Below, piece after piece: positions 1-7,976 of a stretch of DNA of 64,000 nucleotides; position 1 is the first letter of the stretch; every line of letters starts with the position of its first letter. The notes under the pieces were generated by a model. That model worked only from the letters and a program-made list of their open reading frames with translations. It was not told where the DNA came from and did no database searches. The stretch lies in contig CANHLE010000001.1 of NCBI GenBank assembly GCA_947461435.1, positions 62,001-126,000 on the forward strand, written 5' to 3'. The stretch is from Paracoccaceae bacterium (GTDB taxonomy: Bacteria; Pseudomonadota; Alphaproteobacteria; Rhodobacterales; Rhodobacteraceae). The position numbers and the translations under genes are program-made.

Positions 1-162
1 ATCTGGTGGGCGGCCTATGTGGGGATGCCAGAAGAAATCCTGATGTCAGGGCCGCTGAACCGGGTGGCCGCGCAGATCATCGCGGTCCGCGCCGAGGCGC
101 GGGCGCGCCATGGGTGGATCATGGATATCTATCTGCTGCGCCGCCGCGCGGGGATGTTATAA
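1..162 (+). CDS. 3' end of an unidentified gene
   Basis: An open frame enters from the left edge and ends at TAA (160-162), giving 53 residues beginning IWWAAYVGMPEE and ending LLRRRAGML. I do not recognise the family. The tail is amphipathic and Arg-rich, with no obvious membrane segment or metal motif. It lies 69 bases upstream of the epimerase-like gene on the same strand, so it may belong to the same glycan or cell-envelope locus, but that is only inference from position. The start lies outside the window. Confidence 0.5.
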   Translation: MWWAAYVGMPEEILMSGPLNRVAAQIIAVRAEARARHGWIMDIYLLRRRAGML

Positions 163-231
163 AAAGACGGCCCTTGCGCCTGACAGTTTTGCGGGGCACC
201 TATCGACCTAGATGTCAACTAGAGGGCGAGC

Positions 232-1245
232 ATGACCCGAATTCTCATCACAGGAACGGCCGGATTTATTGGCTATCATCTGGCGAAACGGCTGCTTGCC
301 GAGGGTCACGACATTTTGGGATTTGACGGGATGACCCCGTATTACGATGTGCGGCTAAAACAGCGCCGCCATGCAGATCTGTTGCAAAGGGCCGGGTTTC
401 GCGCCGTTGAAGGGATGCTTGAGGATACGGCGCCCTTTGATGCCGCGGCCGACGCGTTTGTGCCGCAGGTGATCGTCCATCTCGCGGCGCAGGCGGGGGT
501 CAGATACTCGCTGGAGGCACCGCGCAGTTATTTGGACAGCAATATCATCGGCACCTTCACAGTGATGGAGGCCGCGCGGCGGCATCAGGTGGCGCATCTG
601 ATGATGGCGTCAACCTCCTCGGTCTATGGCGCGAACGAGAAGATGCCCTTTGCCGAGACGGATCAGGCGGACCATCCGCTGACGATCTATGCGGCGACCA
701 AGAAGGCGACGGAAAGCATGGGGCACGCCTATGCGCATCTGTGGAAGATTCCGACGACCATGTTTCGGTTCTTCACGGTCTATGGTCCTTGGGGGCGGCC
801 AGATCTGGCGCTGTTCAAATTCGTGGAGGCGATCTTGGAAGGGCGCGCCATCGATATCTACAATCATGGCGAGATGTTCCGTGATTTCACTTATATTGAC
901 GATCTGGTGCGCGCGATTTCCTTGTTGATCCCGGCGGCGCCTGCGTTGGTTGAGGGGCGCGGCGAGGCGATCGCGGGGGACAGCCTGTCACCCAGCGCGC
1001 CGTGGAGGGTGGTGAATATCGGCAATTCCCAAAAGGTGCGGCTTTTGGATTTTGTCGAGGCGATCGAGGAGGCTTTGGGGCAAAAGGCGATCCGGAATAT
1101 GATGCCCATGCAGCGGGGGGACGTTCCGGCGACCTGGGCCGACGCGGGGCTGCTGGAGGCGCTGACGGGCTATCGGCCGCAGACGGACATTCGCGAGGGG
1201 GTGGGGCGGTTTGTGGCCTGGTACCGGGACTATTACGGCCGTTGA
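232..1245 (+). CDS. NAD-dependent epimerase/dehydratase, UDP-glucuronate 4-epimerase-like
   Basis: This 337-residue extended short-chain dehydrogenase has the N-terminal dinucleotide motif GTAGFIGYH (residues 8-16) and the catalytic Y-A-A-T-K motif near residue 150. The N-terminal signature ([12 protein letters not shown]) and the length match the CapI/LpsL type of UDP-glucuronate 4-epimerase, which converts UDP-glucuronate to UDP-galacturonate for surface polysaccharide. The ATG at 232 follows a purine-rich GAGGGCGAG. A hairpin terminator follows the stop. The exact sugar substrate is inferred from family resemblance; a related NDP-sugar epimerase is the alternative. Confidence 0.85.
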   Translation: MTRILITGTAGFIGYHLAKRLLAEGHDILGFDGMTPYYDVRLKQRRHADLLQRAGFRAVEGMLEDTAPFDAAADAFVPQVIVHLAAQAGVRYSLEAPRSYLDSNIIGTFTVMEAARRHQVAHLMMASTSSVYGANEKMPFAETDQADHPLTIYAATKKATESMGHAYAHLWKIPTTMFRFFTVYGPWGRPDLALFKFVEAILEGRAIDIYNHGEMFRDFTYIDDLVRAISLLIPAAPALVEGRGEAIAGDSLSPSAPWRVVNIGNSQKVRLLDFVEAIEEALGQKAIRNMMPMQRGDVPATWADAGLLEALTGYRPQTDIREGVGRFVAWYRDYYGR

Positions 1246-1252
1246 TTGGGGG

Positions 1253-1290
1253 ATGTCCCGAGTCGGGACATTATTTTAGCCCTTTTTTAT
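1253..1290 (+). terminator. Rho-independent terminator of the epimerase gene
   Basis: The inverted repeat ATGTCCCGAGTCGGGACAT (1253-1271) starts eight bases after the epimerase stop codon. It folds into a strong stem and is followed by TATTTTAG and then CCTTTTTTAT, a T-rich tract on the plus strand. Confidence 0.7.
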
Positions 1291-1314
1291 CAGGGACTTG
1301 AGTTTGGATTTTTA

Positions 1315-1400
1315 CCAAATCTTAGAATTTGGCCGCCGCTGGCGGGCGTTGCGGGCGGAGTTGGGTCGAGGAGCAATCTGCCCAATCTTCGACTTTGGCC
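1315..1400. repeat. Imperfect 20-bp direct repeat pair in gene-poor DNA
   Basis: Positions 1315-1334 (CCAAATCTTAGAATTTGGCC) and 1381-1400 (CCCAATCTTCGACTTTGGCC) match at 17 of 20 bases, 66 bp apart. The first copy is also an inverted repeat (CCAAAT/ATTTGG around six bases). The surrounding stretch 1291-1629 contains no coding region I can support; an open frame across 1246-1488 looks non-coding. The role is unknown; a protein-binding site or a relic repeat are both possible. Confidence 0.4.
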
Positions 1401-1629
1401 CATTCACTGCTTGAGGAATTTTGGGGACGAATGGACACGGCTTGGGTCGAACGAACTAGTATATTTCGATGACGGCTTTGAGCCCTAAGCGGTCAGTAGT
1501 GCCGCTTTGTAGTCTTTAAAGAAGGAAGTTCTAAAGCACGTTGGCAAAGGTCAAAGACAACAAGCCACGATCGGATGCTTCGCCTCGGCGCATCGGTTCC
1601 TTCGCCGCGATAAGCGACAAGGCAATCAA

Positions 1630-1917
1630 TCAAGAACGCCGGTCGTCGAGTTCGGCTTGGTCATCGACGAGGTTGGGGCGCGCATGACGGGTCCGCGCCA
1701 AATACCACTTTTTCACCATCAAAAACGCACCGCCCAGAAAGTGCACTAAACCTATGGGAATTGAAAATCCGCCCAAGAAGAAGCTGGAGATAAACACTAA
1801 CGCGGCCAGCGCCTGAACCCACGGAGTTCCATCCCCCAGCACCAAAATTTCATTGGCTAGAAAACACACTGCCACAGGCACGATCATCATCGTCAGGCCG
1901 CGCTTTATCTCACCCAT
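1630..1917 (-). CDS. Small hypothetical membrane protein
   Basis: This 95-residue frame starts with MGEIKRGL and has two or three hydrophobic stretches (about residues 9-27, 33-50 and 52-68), then a basic motif KKWYLARTRHARP and an acidic tail. That layout fits a small inner-membrane protein with a cytoplasmic C-terminus. GAGGTGAG lies eight bases upstream of the ATG at 1917, a usable ribosome site. I recognise no family. It stands alone in a gene-poor stretch, and its coding status rests on the membrane pattern and the start signal only. Confidence 0.45.
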   Translation of the reverse strand: MGEIKRGLTMMIVPVAVCFLANEILVLGDGTPWVQALAALVFISSFFLGGFSIPIGLVHFLGGAFLMVKKWYLARTRHARPNLVDDQAELDDRRS

Positions 1918-2179
1918 TGGCTTGGCTCACCTCACGCCCCATACGCATTGCTGTGCTTCTCGATGAACAAACCAAATCTATAAGTGATGTCTTTCGGTCG
2001 GTCGGTCAAGAAGCAAGGTGTCGCAAGCCCGATGCCAACGTCCGCTTCGTCCGCATAGCAGACCGCCCCAATGGGTCAGAGTGGGCGGGCATGCCTGGCG
2101 GCCAGCTCGAAGTTCAGAGCCCGAACTGCTTGATGGCACTGAAATCGAACCATAGGTTGTAAATGTCAGTGGAGCATAT

Positions 2180-2320
2180 ATGAATATGGAAATTGTTTTG
2201 GGAGCTCTTATCGATTGGCTTCATAAAACTCTGAAAAATTTCCCATTTTTGAAGTGGTGCCTTGTAGTCATAGTTTTTGCTTTTAGCTGGTGGATTGCCT
2301 ACATTGAGTGGGCGTATTGA
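2180..2320 (+). CDS. 46-residue single-pass membrane peptide, hypothetical
   Basis: A short frame begins at ATG 2180 with GGAG (2171-2174) five bases upstream and ends at TGA 2318-2320. The product starts MNMEIVLGALIDWLHK, has a basic/aromatic linker (about residues 16-26), one hydrophobic helix (about 27-41, rich in V, I, F and W) and ends YIEWAY. The local DNA is clearly more AT-rich than the neighbouring operons. I know no homologue. The good ribosome site and intact transmembrane profile make it a plausible small protein; no transcript evidence is available. Confidence 0.45.
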   Translation: MNMEIVLGALIDWLHKTLKNFPFLKWCLVVIVFAFSWWIAYIEWAY

Positions 2321-2382
2321 TATAAAATCTGAACGGCAATAAAGTCCGCCAAGCCGCCGATCATTCGCTGAAAACCCGCGCC

Positions 2383-3996
2383 CTACCCCTTCAGCCGGAA
2401 TCGTTGAATCTTTCCTGTCTGCGTCTTCGGCAAAGCCTCGGTGAAGATCACGCGGCGGGGGTATTTATAGGGGGCGATCGTGGCCTTCACGTGCGATTGC
2501 AGCGATTTGATCAGATCGTCCGAGGGGCTGTGGCCGGGGGCGAGGACGACGTGCGCCTCAACCAGCATGCCGCGTTCTTCGTCGGGCGCGCCCACGACGG
2601 CACATTCGTGCACGGCGGGATGGGCCAGAAGGGCGGCTTCAACCTCGGGCCCGGCGATGTTGTACCCTGATGAGATGATCATGTCGTCCGAGCGGGCGGC
2701 AAAGTGAAAGAGGCCCTCGGCGTCTTGCCAAAAGCTGTCGCCGGTCAGGTTCCATCCCTCGCGGACATAGGCGCGTTGGCGATCATCGGCCAGATAGCGG
2801 CAGCCGGTGGGGCCGCGCACGGCGAGCCGGCCCACCTGCCCGCGCGGCAGTTCGGCCATCGCCTCATCGACGATGCGCGCTTCGTATCCGGCGACGGGGC
2901 GCCCGGTGCTGGCCGGGGCATGGTCGCCAAAGCGATTGGTCACGAAGATATGCAGCATTTCGGTGGCACCGATGCCGTCCAGCATGGGTTTGCCGGTCTT
3001 GGCGATCCATTCTTCGTAGACGGGGGCGGGCAGGGTTTCGCCTGCTGAAACCGCCGCCCGCAGCGACGACAGATCGGCCCCCTCGGCCATGGCCTTGAGC
3101 ATGACGCGGTAGGCGGTGGGGGCGGTGAAACAGATCGTCGCGCGGTAGGTCTGGATGATCTCGATCATATTGGGGGGCGTGGCCTGTTCCAAAAGCGCGG
3201 CGGCGGCGCCAAAGCGCAGGGGGAAGATGGCCAAGCCGCCCAATCCGAAGGTGAAGGCCAAAGGCGGCGAGCCGACGAAAACATCTTGCGGGGTGACGTT
3301 CAGCACCTCGCGCGCATAGCCATCGGCGATGATCATCAAATCGCGGTGAAAATGCATTGTGGCTTTTGGCGCGCCCGTGGTGCCCGAGGTGAAGCCCAGC
3401 AGCGCCACATCATCGCGCCCGGTTTGAACCGCGTCAAAGCGCACGGGTTTGGACAGGGCGACGCGGTCAAGCTCGGCATCGTGGTTGGCTGTGCCGTCAA
3501 AGCCCACAACGATTTTCAAGAACCGCGAAGATGCGGCGCAGGTGACGAGATCTTCCATCAAGCGGGTGTCGCAGAGGGCAAGGGTGATTTCCGCCTTGTC
3601 GACGATCTGGCCCAGTTCTGCGGCGCGCAGCATGGGCATGGTGTTGACCACCACCGCGCCCGCCTTTGTGGCAGCCAGCCAGCAGGCGACCATGGCCGGA
3701 TTGTTGGCCGAGCGGATCAAGACCCGGTTGCCCGGTTTGACGCCATAGCTTTCGACCAAGGCATGGGCGATGCGGTTCGACCAATCGGTCAGTTCCTTGT
3801 AAGTGCGCGTTCGCCCGTTGCCGATCAGGGCCGTGTTGTCGCCAAAGCCCTTGTCGACCATGCGGTCGGTCAGTTCGACGGCGGCGTTCAGATGATCGGG
3901 ATAGATGAAATCCCCCATCACAAAGGTCGGAAGCTGATCGGCGGGGGGCAGCCGATCGCGGGTGAAGGTATCGGTATGGGCAGAGGGGCCAAGCAT
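2383..3996 (-). CDS. abmG: 2-aminobenzoate (anthranilate)-CoA ligase-like acyl-CoA synthetase
   Basis: This 537-residue ANL-family enzyme would activate an aromatic acid with ATP and CoA. The P-loop FTSGTTGAPKAT lies near residues 202-213, the hinge TGDSFW..RSDDMIISSGYN in the last third, and the catalytic Lys in KTQTGKIQR near the C-terminus. It is the last gene of an operon that begins with a 2-aminobenzoyl-CoA monooxygenase/reductase fusion, so anthranilate is the best substrate guess; benzoate-type acids are the alternative. I use ATG 3996, which overlaps the RidA stop in TGATG; a GTG one codon earlier is possible. The symbol follows the Azoarcus evansii precedent and the assignment is inferred. 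Confidence 0.83.
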   Translation of the reverse strand: MLGPSAHTDTFTRDRLPPADQLPTFVMGDFIYPDHLNAAVELTDRMVDKGFGDNTALIGNGRTRTYKELTDWSNRIAHALVESYGVKPGNRVLIRSANNPAMVACWLAATKAGAVVVNTMPMLRAAELGQIVDKAEITLALCDTRLMEDLVTCAASSRFLKIVVGFDGTANHDAELDRVALSKPVRFDAVQTGRDDVALLGFTSGTTGAPKATMHFHRDLMIIADGYAREVLNVTPQDVFVGSPPLAFTFGLGGLAIFPLRFGAAAALLEQATPPNMIEIIQTYRATICFTAPTAYRVMLKAMAEGADLSSLRAAVSAGETLPAPVYEEWIAKTGKPMLDGIGATEMLHIFVTNRFGDHAPASTGRPVAGYEARIVDEAMAELPRGQVGRLAVRGPTGCRYLADDRQRAYVREGWNLTGDSFWQDAEGLFHFAARSDDMIISSGYNIAGPEVEAALLAHPAVHECAVVGAPDEERGMLVEAHVVLAPGHSPSDDLIKSLQSHVKATIAPYKYPRRVIFTEALPKTQTGKIQRFRLKG

Positions 3997-4400
3997 CACG
4001 CGACCTGCGCGATGACAGCGGTGGCTTCGATTTCCACCTTGGCGCGGTCTTCGACAAGAGCCACGACCTGCACCAGCGCCATGGCCGGGTAGTGGCGGCC
4101 GAGGATCTCTTTGTAGGCGGTGCCCAGCGCCTTGAGGTTGCCCAGATAGTCACGCTTGTCGGTGACATACCATGTCAGGCGGACAAGGTCTTGCGGCTGC
4201 GCGCCAGCTTCGGCCAGAATCTCGACGATGGAGCGCAGGGCCTGCGCGGCCTGGCCCACGAAATCATCCGTCTCAAACTCTTGATCGGCGTTCCAGCCGA
4301 TGATGCCGCCGGTAAAGACCATCCGGCCGCTGGCCGCCACGCCGTTTGCGTATCCGCGGGCGGGTTTCCAATGTTTGGGGTGTAAAATGTCATGGGGCAT
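3996..4400 (-). CDS. RidA-family (Rid/YjgF/UK114) protein
   Basis: The 134-residue product has the compact Rid fold pattern: GRMVFTGGIIGW near the start, the Arg-containing strand DLVRLTWYVTD near residue 90, and the C-terminal AKVEIEATAVI. RidA proteins hydrolyse reactive enamine/imine intermediates. The gene lies inside the anthranilyl-CoA operon, overlapping the thioesterase gene by 11 bases and the ligase by one. A plausible role is hydrolysis of the ring-derived enamine/imine produced after the monooxygenase/reductase step, which would release the nitrogen as ammonia. That role is inference; general detoxification is the alternative. Confidence 0.85.
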   Translation of the reverse strand: MPHDILHPKHWKPARGYANGVAASGRMVFTGGIIGWNADQEFETDDFVGQAAQALRSIVEILAEAGAQPQDLVRLTWYVTDKRDYLGNLKALGTAYKEILGRHYPAMALVQVVALVEDRAKVEIEATAVIAQVA

Positions 4401-4809
4401 CTTGGCGTTCCATATACTGGGTCAGTCGGGTGCGCATGTCGTCGGGCCAGGGCGCAGAGTGCAGATCTTGGACCCAAACGAGTGTCAACTGCGCGCGAAG
4501 GCGGGTGTCTTGGCCCATGGCTCCTTCGATCTGACAGGTGATGCTGCTGCGGCCAAGGCGGGTAATCTTAAGGGAAAACAATACCTTGTCGCCCAGCCGC
4601 GAGGGCGCGATGAAATCGGCCTCGATCCGGGCGGTGGGCACGCCGTTGTGGTGCGGCCCGGTATGCATCTGGGCAAAGGAGCGGCCGACGACATCGGCAA
4701 AGAAGTTTTCCACCACCGAGTTCGTCATTTCGAAATAGCGCGGATAAAACACGATTCCGGCCGGGTCGCAGTGGTTGAATTCGATCTGGATCAGGCGTGT
4801 GTAGGTCAT
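4390..4809 (-). CDS. Acyl-CoA thioesterase, hotdog (4HBT) family
   Basis: A 139-residue single hotdog domain carries the 4-hydroxybenzoyl-CoA-thioesterase signature [17 protein letters not shown] near residues 11-27, including the catalytic-position Asp. The start codon overlaps the preceding acyl-CoA dehydrogenase stop (ATGA). In this operon it probably frees CoA from a dead-end or final acyl-CoA, or edits 2-aminobenzoyl-CoA. The precise substrate cannot be read from sequence. Confidence 0.85.
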   Translation of the reverse strand: MTYTRLIQIEFNHCDPAGIVFYPRYFEMTNSVVENFFADVVGRSFAQMHTGPHHNGVPTARIEADFIAPSRLGDKVLFSLKITRLGRSSITCQIEGAMGQDTRLRAQLTLVWVQDLHSAPWPDDMRTRLTQYMERQDAP

Positions 4810-5942
4810 CCCAGAACGCTCCGCGCGATGATGATGCGCTGGACATCGGAGGCGCCTTCGTAAATCCGCAGCGCGCGGATCTCGCGGTAGAGGCTTTCCA
4901 CGACGACGCCTTGCCGAACGCCGTCGCCGCCGTGCAGCTGCACCGCCATGTCGATCACCTGTTGGGCGGCTTCTGTGGCATAAAGCTTGGCCATGGCGGC
5001 TTCGCGGGTGATGCGGGGGGCGCCCTGATCTTTGGTCCAGGCGGCGCGGTAGATGAGCAGGGCGGCGGCATCGATCTTGAGGGCCATATCGGCCAGATGA
5101 CCCTGCACCATCTGCAGATCTGACAAAGGCGCGCCCTGAATCTGCCGCGACTGGGTGCGGGCCAAGGCTTCGTCCATGGCGCGGCGGGCAAAGCCAAGCG
5201 CGGCGGCCCCGACGGTGGAGCGGAACACATCGAGCACCGCCATCGCCTGTTTGAAGCCTGCGCCCGCCGTACCAATCAGGGAGTCATCGGGCAGATGCAC
5301 ATCGGTGAGACGCAAATGCGCCAGAGGATGGGGTGCGATCACCTCGATCCGGCTGACCACCGAGAGGCCGGGCGCATCGGCGGGCATCAGAAACGCCGAA
5401 AGGCCGCGCGCGCCGGGGGCTTCGCCGGTGCGGGCGATGATGACATAGACATCGGCGATCCCGCCATTCGAAATATAGGTCTTCTCGCCGTTCAGTCGCC
5501 AGCCGCCCGGCACCTTTTGCGCCGTTGTTGCCGTGTTGGCCACATCCGAGCCTGAGGCGGGTTCTGTCAGGGCAAAGCCGGAAATGGCGGTGCCCGCGCG
5601 GGTGCGCGCCAGCCATTCGCGTTGGGCGGGCGTGCCGAACAAGGATACGGCCCCCATGCCAAGCCCCTGCATGGCAAAGGAAAAATCGGCAAGTCCGTCA
5701 TGGCGGGCCAGTGTTTCGCGGATCAGGCACAGGCTGCGCAGATCCAGACTTTCCCCAAGGTCTGCGCCGGTGTGCCGCAGCCAGCCTGCGGAGCCCAGAT
5801 TGGCCACGAGCGCGCGGCAGGCGGCATCGACATCGCTGTGGTCCACCGGCAGATGCGCGGCGCACCACACGTCAAGCGCCGCGGCCAGATCGCGGTGCCG
5901 GGGGTCGAAAAAGGGCCAATCAAGGAAGGTTCTGTCTGGCAT
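4806..5942 (-). CDS. Acyl-CoA dehydrogenase
   Basis: This 378-residue FAD-dependent dehydrogenase has the usual three-part layout: a helical N-terminal domain, the beta domain with [14 protein letters not shown] (about 135-148) and [10 protein letters not shown] (about 163-172), and a C-terminal helical domain with QLHGGDGV near residue 340. The family introduces a C2-C3 double bond into acyl-CoAs and passes electrons to ETF. Beside the enoyl-CoA hydratase and SDR it fits beta-oxidation-like steps on the non-aromatic ring product of 2-aminobenzoyl-CoA. A 41-base gap separates it from the hydratase upstream. Confidence 0.88.
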   Translation of the reverse strand: MPDRTFLDWPFFDPRHRDLAAALDVWCAAHLPVDHSDVDAACRALVANLGSAGWLRHTGADLGESLDLRSLCLIRETLARHDGLADFSFAMQGLGMGAVSLFGTPAQREWLARTRAGTAISGFALTEPASGSDVANTATTAQKVPGGWRLNGEKTYISNGGIADVYVIIARTGEAPGARGLSAFLMPADAPGLSVVSRIEVIAPHPLAHLRLTDVHLPDDSLIGTAGAGFKQAMAVLDVFRSTVGAAALGFARRAMDEALARTQSRQIQGAPLSDLQMVQGHLADMALKIDAAALLIYRAAWTKDQGAPRITREAAMAKLYATEAAQQVIDMAVQLHGGDGVRQGVVVESLYREIRALRIYEGASDVQRIIIARSVLG

Positions 5943-5983
5943 CGTCTGTCCTTAAACATTCCGCGAAAAGGGCGGATTTGCCG

Positions 5984-6796
5984 TTAATTTCCTGCAAAGA
6001 CCGGTTTTTCCTTGGCCACGAAGGCCTGATAGGCGCGTTCGAAATCCTGTGTCTGCATGCAGATGGCCTGTGCCTGCGCCTCGGCCTCGATGGCCTGTTC
6101 CAGACCCATGGCCCATTCTTGCACCAGTTGCGCCTTTGTCATGGCATGGGCAAAGGTTGGCCCGTCGGCCAGACGCCGGGCCAAGGCCATCGCTTCATCT
6201 TCAAGCGTTTCGGGCGCGTGAAGGGCGTTCCAGAATCCCCAACGTTCGCCTTCGGCGGCGGTCATGGTGCGGCCGGTGTACAGCAGTTCTGCCGTGCGGC
6301 CCTGACCGATGAGACGCGGCAGCATGGCGCAGGCCCCCATATCGCAGCCCGCAAGGCCGACACGGGTGAACAGGAAGGCGCATTTGGCCTGCGGCGTGGC
6401 CAATCGCAGATCGCTGGCCATGGCCAAGATCGCGCCTGCCCCAACGGCCACGCCATCGACCGCGGCGATGATCGGCTTGCCGCAGGTGATCATCGCCTTC
6501 ACCAGATCGCCCGTCATGCGGGTGAAGGCCAGCAGATCCTTCATCGGTTTGCCGATGAGCGGGCCGATGATGTCATGCACGTCGCCGCCCGAACAGAAGT
6601 TTCCCCCGTTGGACGCAAAGACAACCACATCGACATCGCCGGCGGTTGCCAGCGCGCGAAAGGTTTGTGTCAGCTCGGCGTAGCTGTCGAAGGTCAGGGG
6701 ATTTTTGCGATCGGGTCTGTTAAGCCGGATCACCGCGACCCGGGAATTGACGTGCCACAGAAAATGCTTGGGCGTCAGCCCGGCCAGAAGTGTCAT
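5984..6796 (-). CDS. Enoyl-CoA hydratase/isomerase (crotonase family)
   Basis: The 270-residue crotonase protein has the oxyanion-hole segments [13 protein letters not shown] (about 64-76) and [24 protein letters not shown] (about 111-134). The canonical hydratase Glu pair is not both evident: the second region reads [13 protein letters not shown], as in ring-cleaving or isomerase crotonases. In the operon it could hydrate the cyclohexene-carbonyl-CoA intermediate or cleave the alicyclic ring; I cannot decide between these. Its ATG overlaps the MarR stop by four bases. Confidence 0.85.
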   Translation of the reverse strand: MTLLAGLTPKHFLWHVNSRVAVIRLNRPDRKNPLTFDSYAELTQTFRALATAGDVDVVVFASNGGNFCSGGDVHDIIGPLIGKPMKDLLAFTRMTGDLVKAMITCGKPIIAAVDGVAVGAGAILAMASDLRLATPQAKCAFLFTRVGLAGCDMGACAMLPRLIGQGRTAELLYTGRTMTAAEGERWGFWNALHAPETLEDEAMALARRLADGPTFAHAMTKAQLVQEWAMGLEQAIEAEAQAQAICMQTQDFERAYQAFVAKEKPVFAGN

Positions 6797-7224
6797 GACT
6801 TGCCCATGCGTTTGAGAATGTCGGTCAGCTGATCAAGGTCTGTTTCGCTGACGGTGGCAAAGAGTTTCCCCACTTCCGATTCATGACCGGCGGCGAGGGT
6901 TTCAAAGCGGGTCAGGCCTTCGGGGGTCAGGGCGACAAAGACGGTGCGCCGATCTGTCTGCGATTGGGTGCGTTTCACAAGGCCGTCGGTTTCAAGACGG
7001 TCCACCACGGCCGTGGCATTGCCGTTGGAGACCAGCAGCATCCGCGACAGCTCGCTCATCGTGATGCCGCTTTGGCGGCGGTAGAGGGCGGCCATGACAT
7101 CAAAGCGCGGCAAGGTGGTGTCGTGCTGCAAGCGCAGATGTTCGCGCAGATGGTTTTCCGAGGCGCGGGTGACGGCCAAGAGGCGGATCCACATCTTGAG
7201 GCGGCGTTTGGACAGATCGCTCAT
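6793..7224 (-). CDS. MarR-family transcriptional regulator of the anthranilyl-CoA operon
   Basis: The 143-residue winged-helix protein has the MarR order: helix-turn-helix [25 protein letters not shown] (about 57-81), then the wing with the R-x-D-R-R pattern (QTDRRTVFV). The longer open frame to 7446 is not needed: ATG 7224 overlaps the SDR stop in ATGA and gives a normal MarR length. MarR proteins near aromatic acyl-CoA pathways usually repress until the CoA thioester binds. The tandem palindrome at 10309-10337, upstream of the operon's first gene, is a candidate operator. The link is inferred. Confidence 0.87.
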   Translation of the reverse strand: MSDLSKRRLKMWIRLLAVTRASENHLREHLRLQHDTTLPRFDVMAALYRRQSGITMSELSRMLLVSNGNATAVVDRLETDGLVKRTQSQTDRRTVFVALTPEGLTRFETLAAGHESEVGKLFATVSETDLDQLTDILKRMGKS

Positions 7225-7976
7225 ACCTCGCCCCCGGCTATTGTGATGGCTTGGCCGTTGATGCCTTCGGATCCCGGCCCGCACAGCCACAGCGCGGCGG
7301 CGGTGACCTCGGATGGCTGGATCAGGCGGTTTTGCGGGTTCATCGCCGCAAGCGCGGCTTTGGACTGATCCAGCGTGCGGCCGGTTTTTGCGGCGATCAC
7401 GGCGATGGAGTGATCGGTCATTGGCGTGTCCAGAAACCCCGGGCAAAGCGCGTTGACGGTGACGGGCGTTTTGGCGATTTCAAGGGCAAGGGAGCGGGTC
7501 AGGCCAATGACGCCGTGTTTGGCGGCGGCGTAGGGGGCCACTTTGGCATAGCCTTTCACACCGGCGGTGGAGGCGATGGAGATCAGGCGGCCCCAGCCCG
7601 TCATCTGGGCGAGACCGGCGCGCAAGGTCAGGAAGACGCCGGTCAGATTGACCGCGATCATGGCATTCCACTGGTCAAGGCTGGTGCGCGAGAAGGGGGC
7701 GCTGTCGGCCTGTCCGGCATTGGCGATGACGATATCGCAGGGACCGGCCTGAGCGAAGATCGAGGCGACCGACGCCTCATCCGTGACATCGCCCGGGACA
7801 GCGCGGATGTTGGCATCGCGCGCGGCCACTTGGGCCAAAGCCTGCGCGCGGCGCCCGGTGATTACGACCTGTGCGCCGGCAGCGGCAAAGCCGAGGGCAA
7901 GGTTTTCGCCCGCGCCAGACCCGCCGCCGGTGATCAAGACGGTTTTGCCCGTCAGGCTGTGGGCGGGTTGGGTCAT
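7221..7976 (-). CDS. Short-chain dehydrogenase/reductase
   Basis: This 251-residue classical SDR has [12 protein letters not shown] (about 15-26) for NAD(P), the NAG motif IANAGQ (about 88-93), the catalytic Ser and the Y-A-A-A-K pair (about 155-159), and the PG motif after the active site. It sits between the monooxygenase/reductase and the MarR gene with 4-base overlaps on both sides. A 3-hydroxyacyl-CoA dehydrogenase role in the alicyclic CoA pathway is the natural inference. Confidence 0.88.
   Translation of the reverse strand: MTQPAHSLTGKTVLITGGGSGAGENLALGFAAAGAQVVITGRRAQALAQVAARDANIRAVPGDVTDEASVASIFAQAGPCDIVIANAGQADSAPFSRTSLDQWNAMIAVNLTGVFLTLRAGLAQMTGWGRLISIASTAGVKGYAKVAPYAAAKHGVIGLTRSLALEIAKTPVTVNALCPGFLDTPMTDHSIAVIAAKTGRTLDQSKAALAAMNPQNRLIQPSEVTAAALWLCGPGSEGINGQAITIAGGEV

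Noticed and set aside
1246..1488. 80-residue open frame after the epimerase gene
   Set aside because: It begins inside the terminator hairpin, has no ribosome site and has repeat-derived sequence rather than a protein-like profile.
1917..2162. 81-residue open frame on the plus strand
   Set aside because: It has no ribosome site, overlaps the 5' end of the membrane-protein candidate, and its composition is not protein-like.
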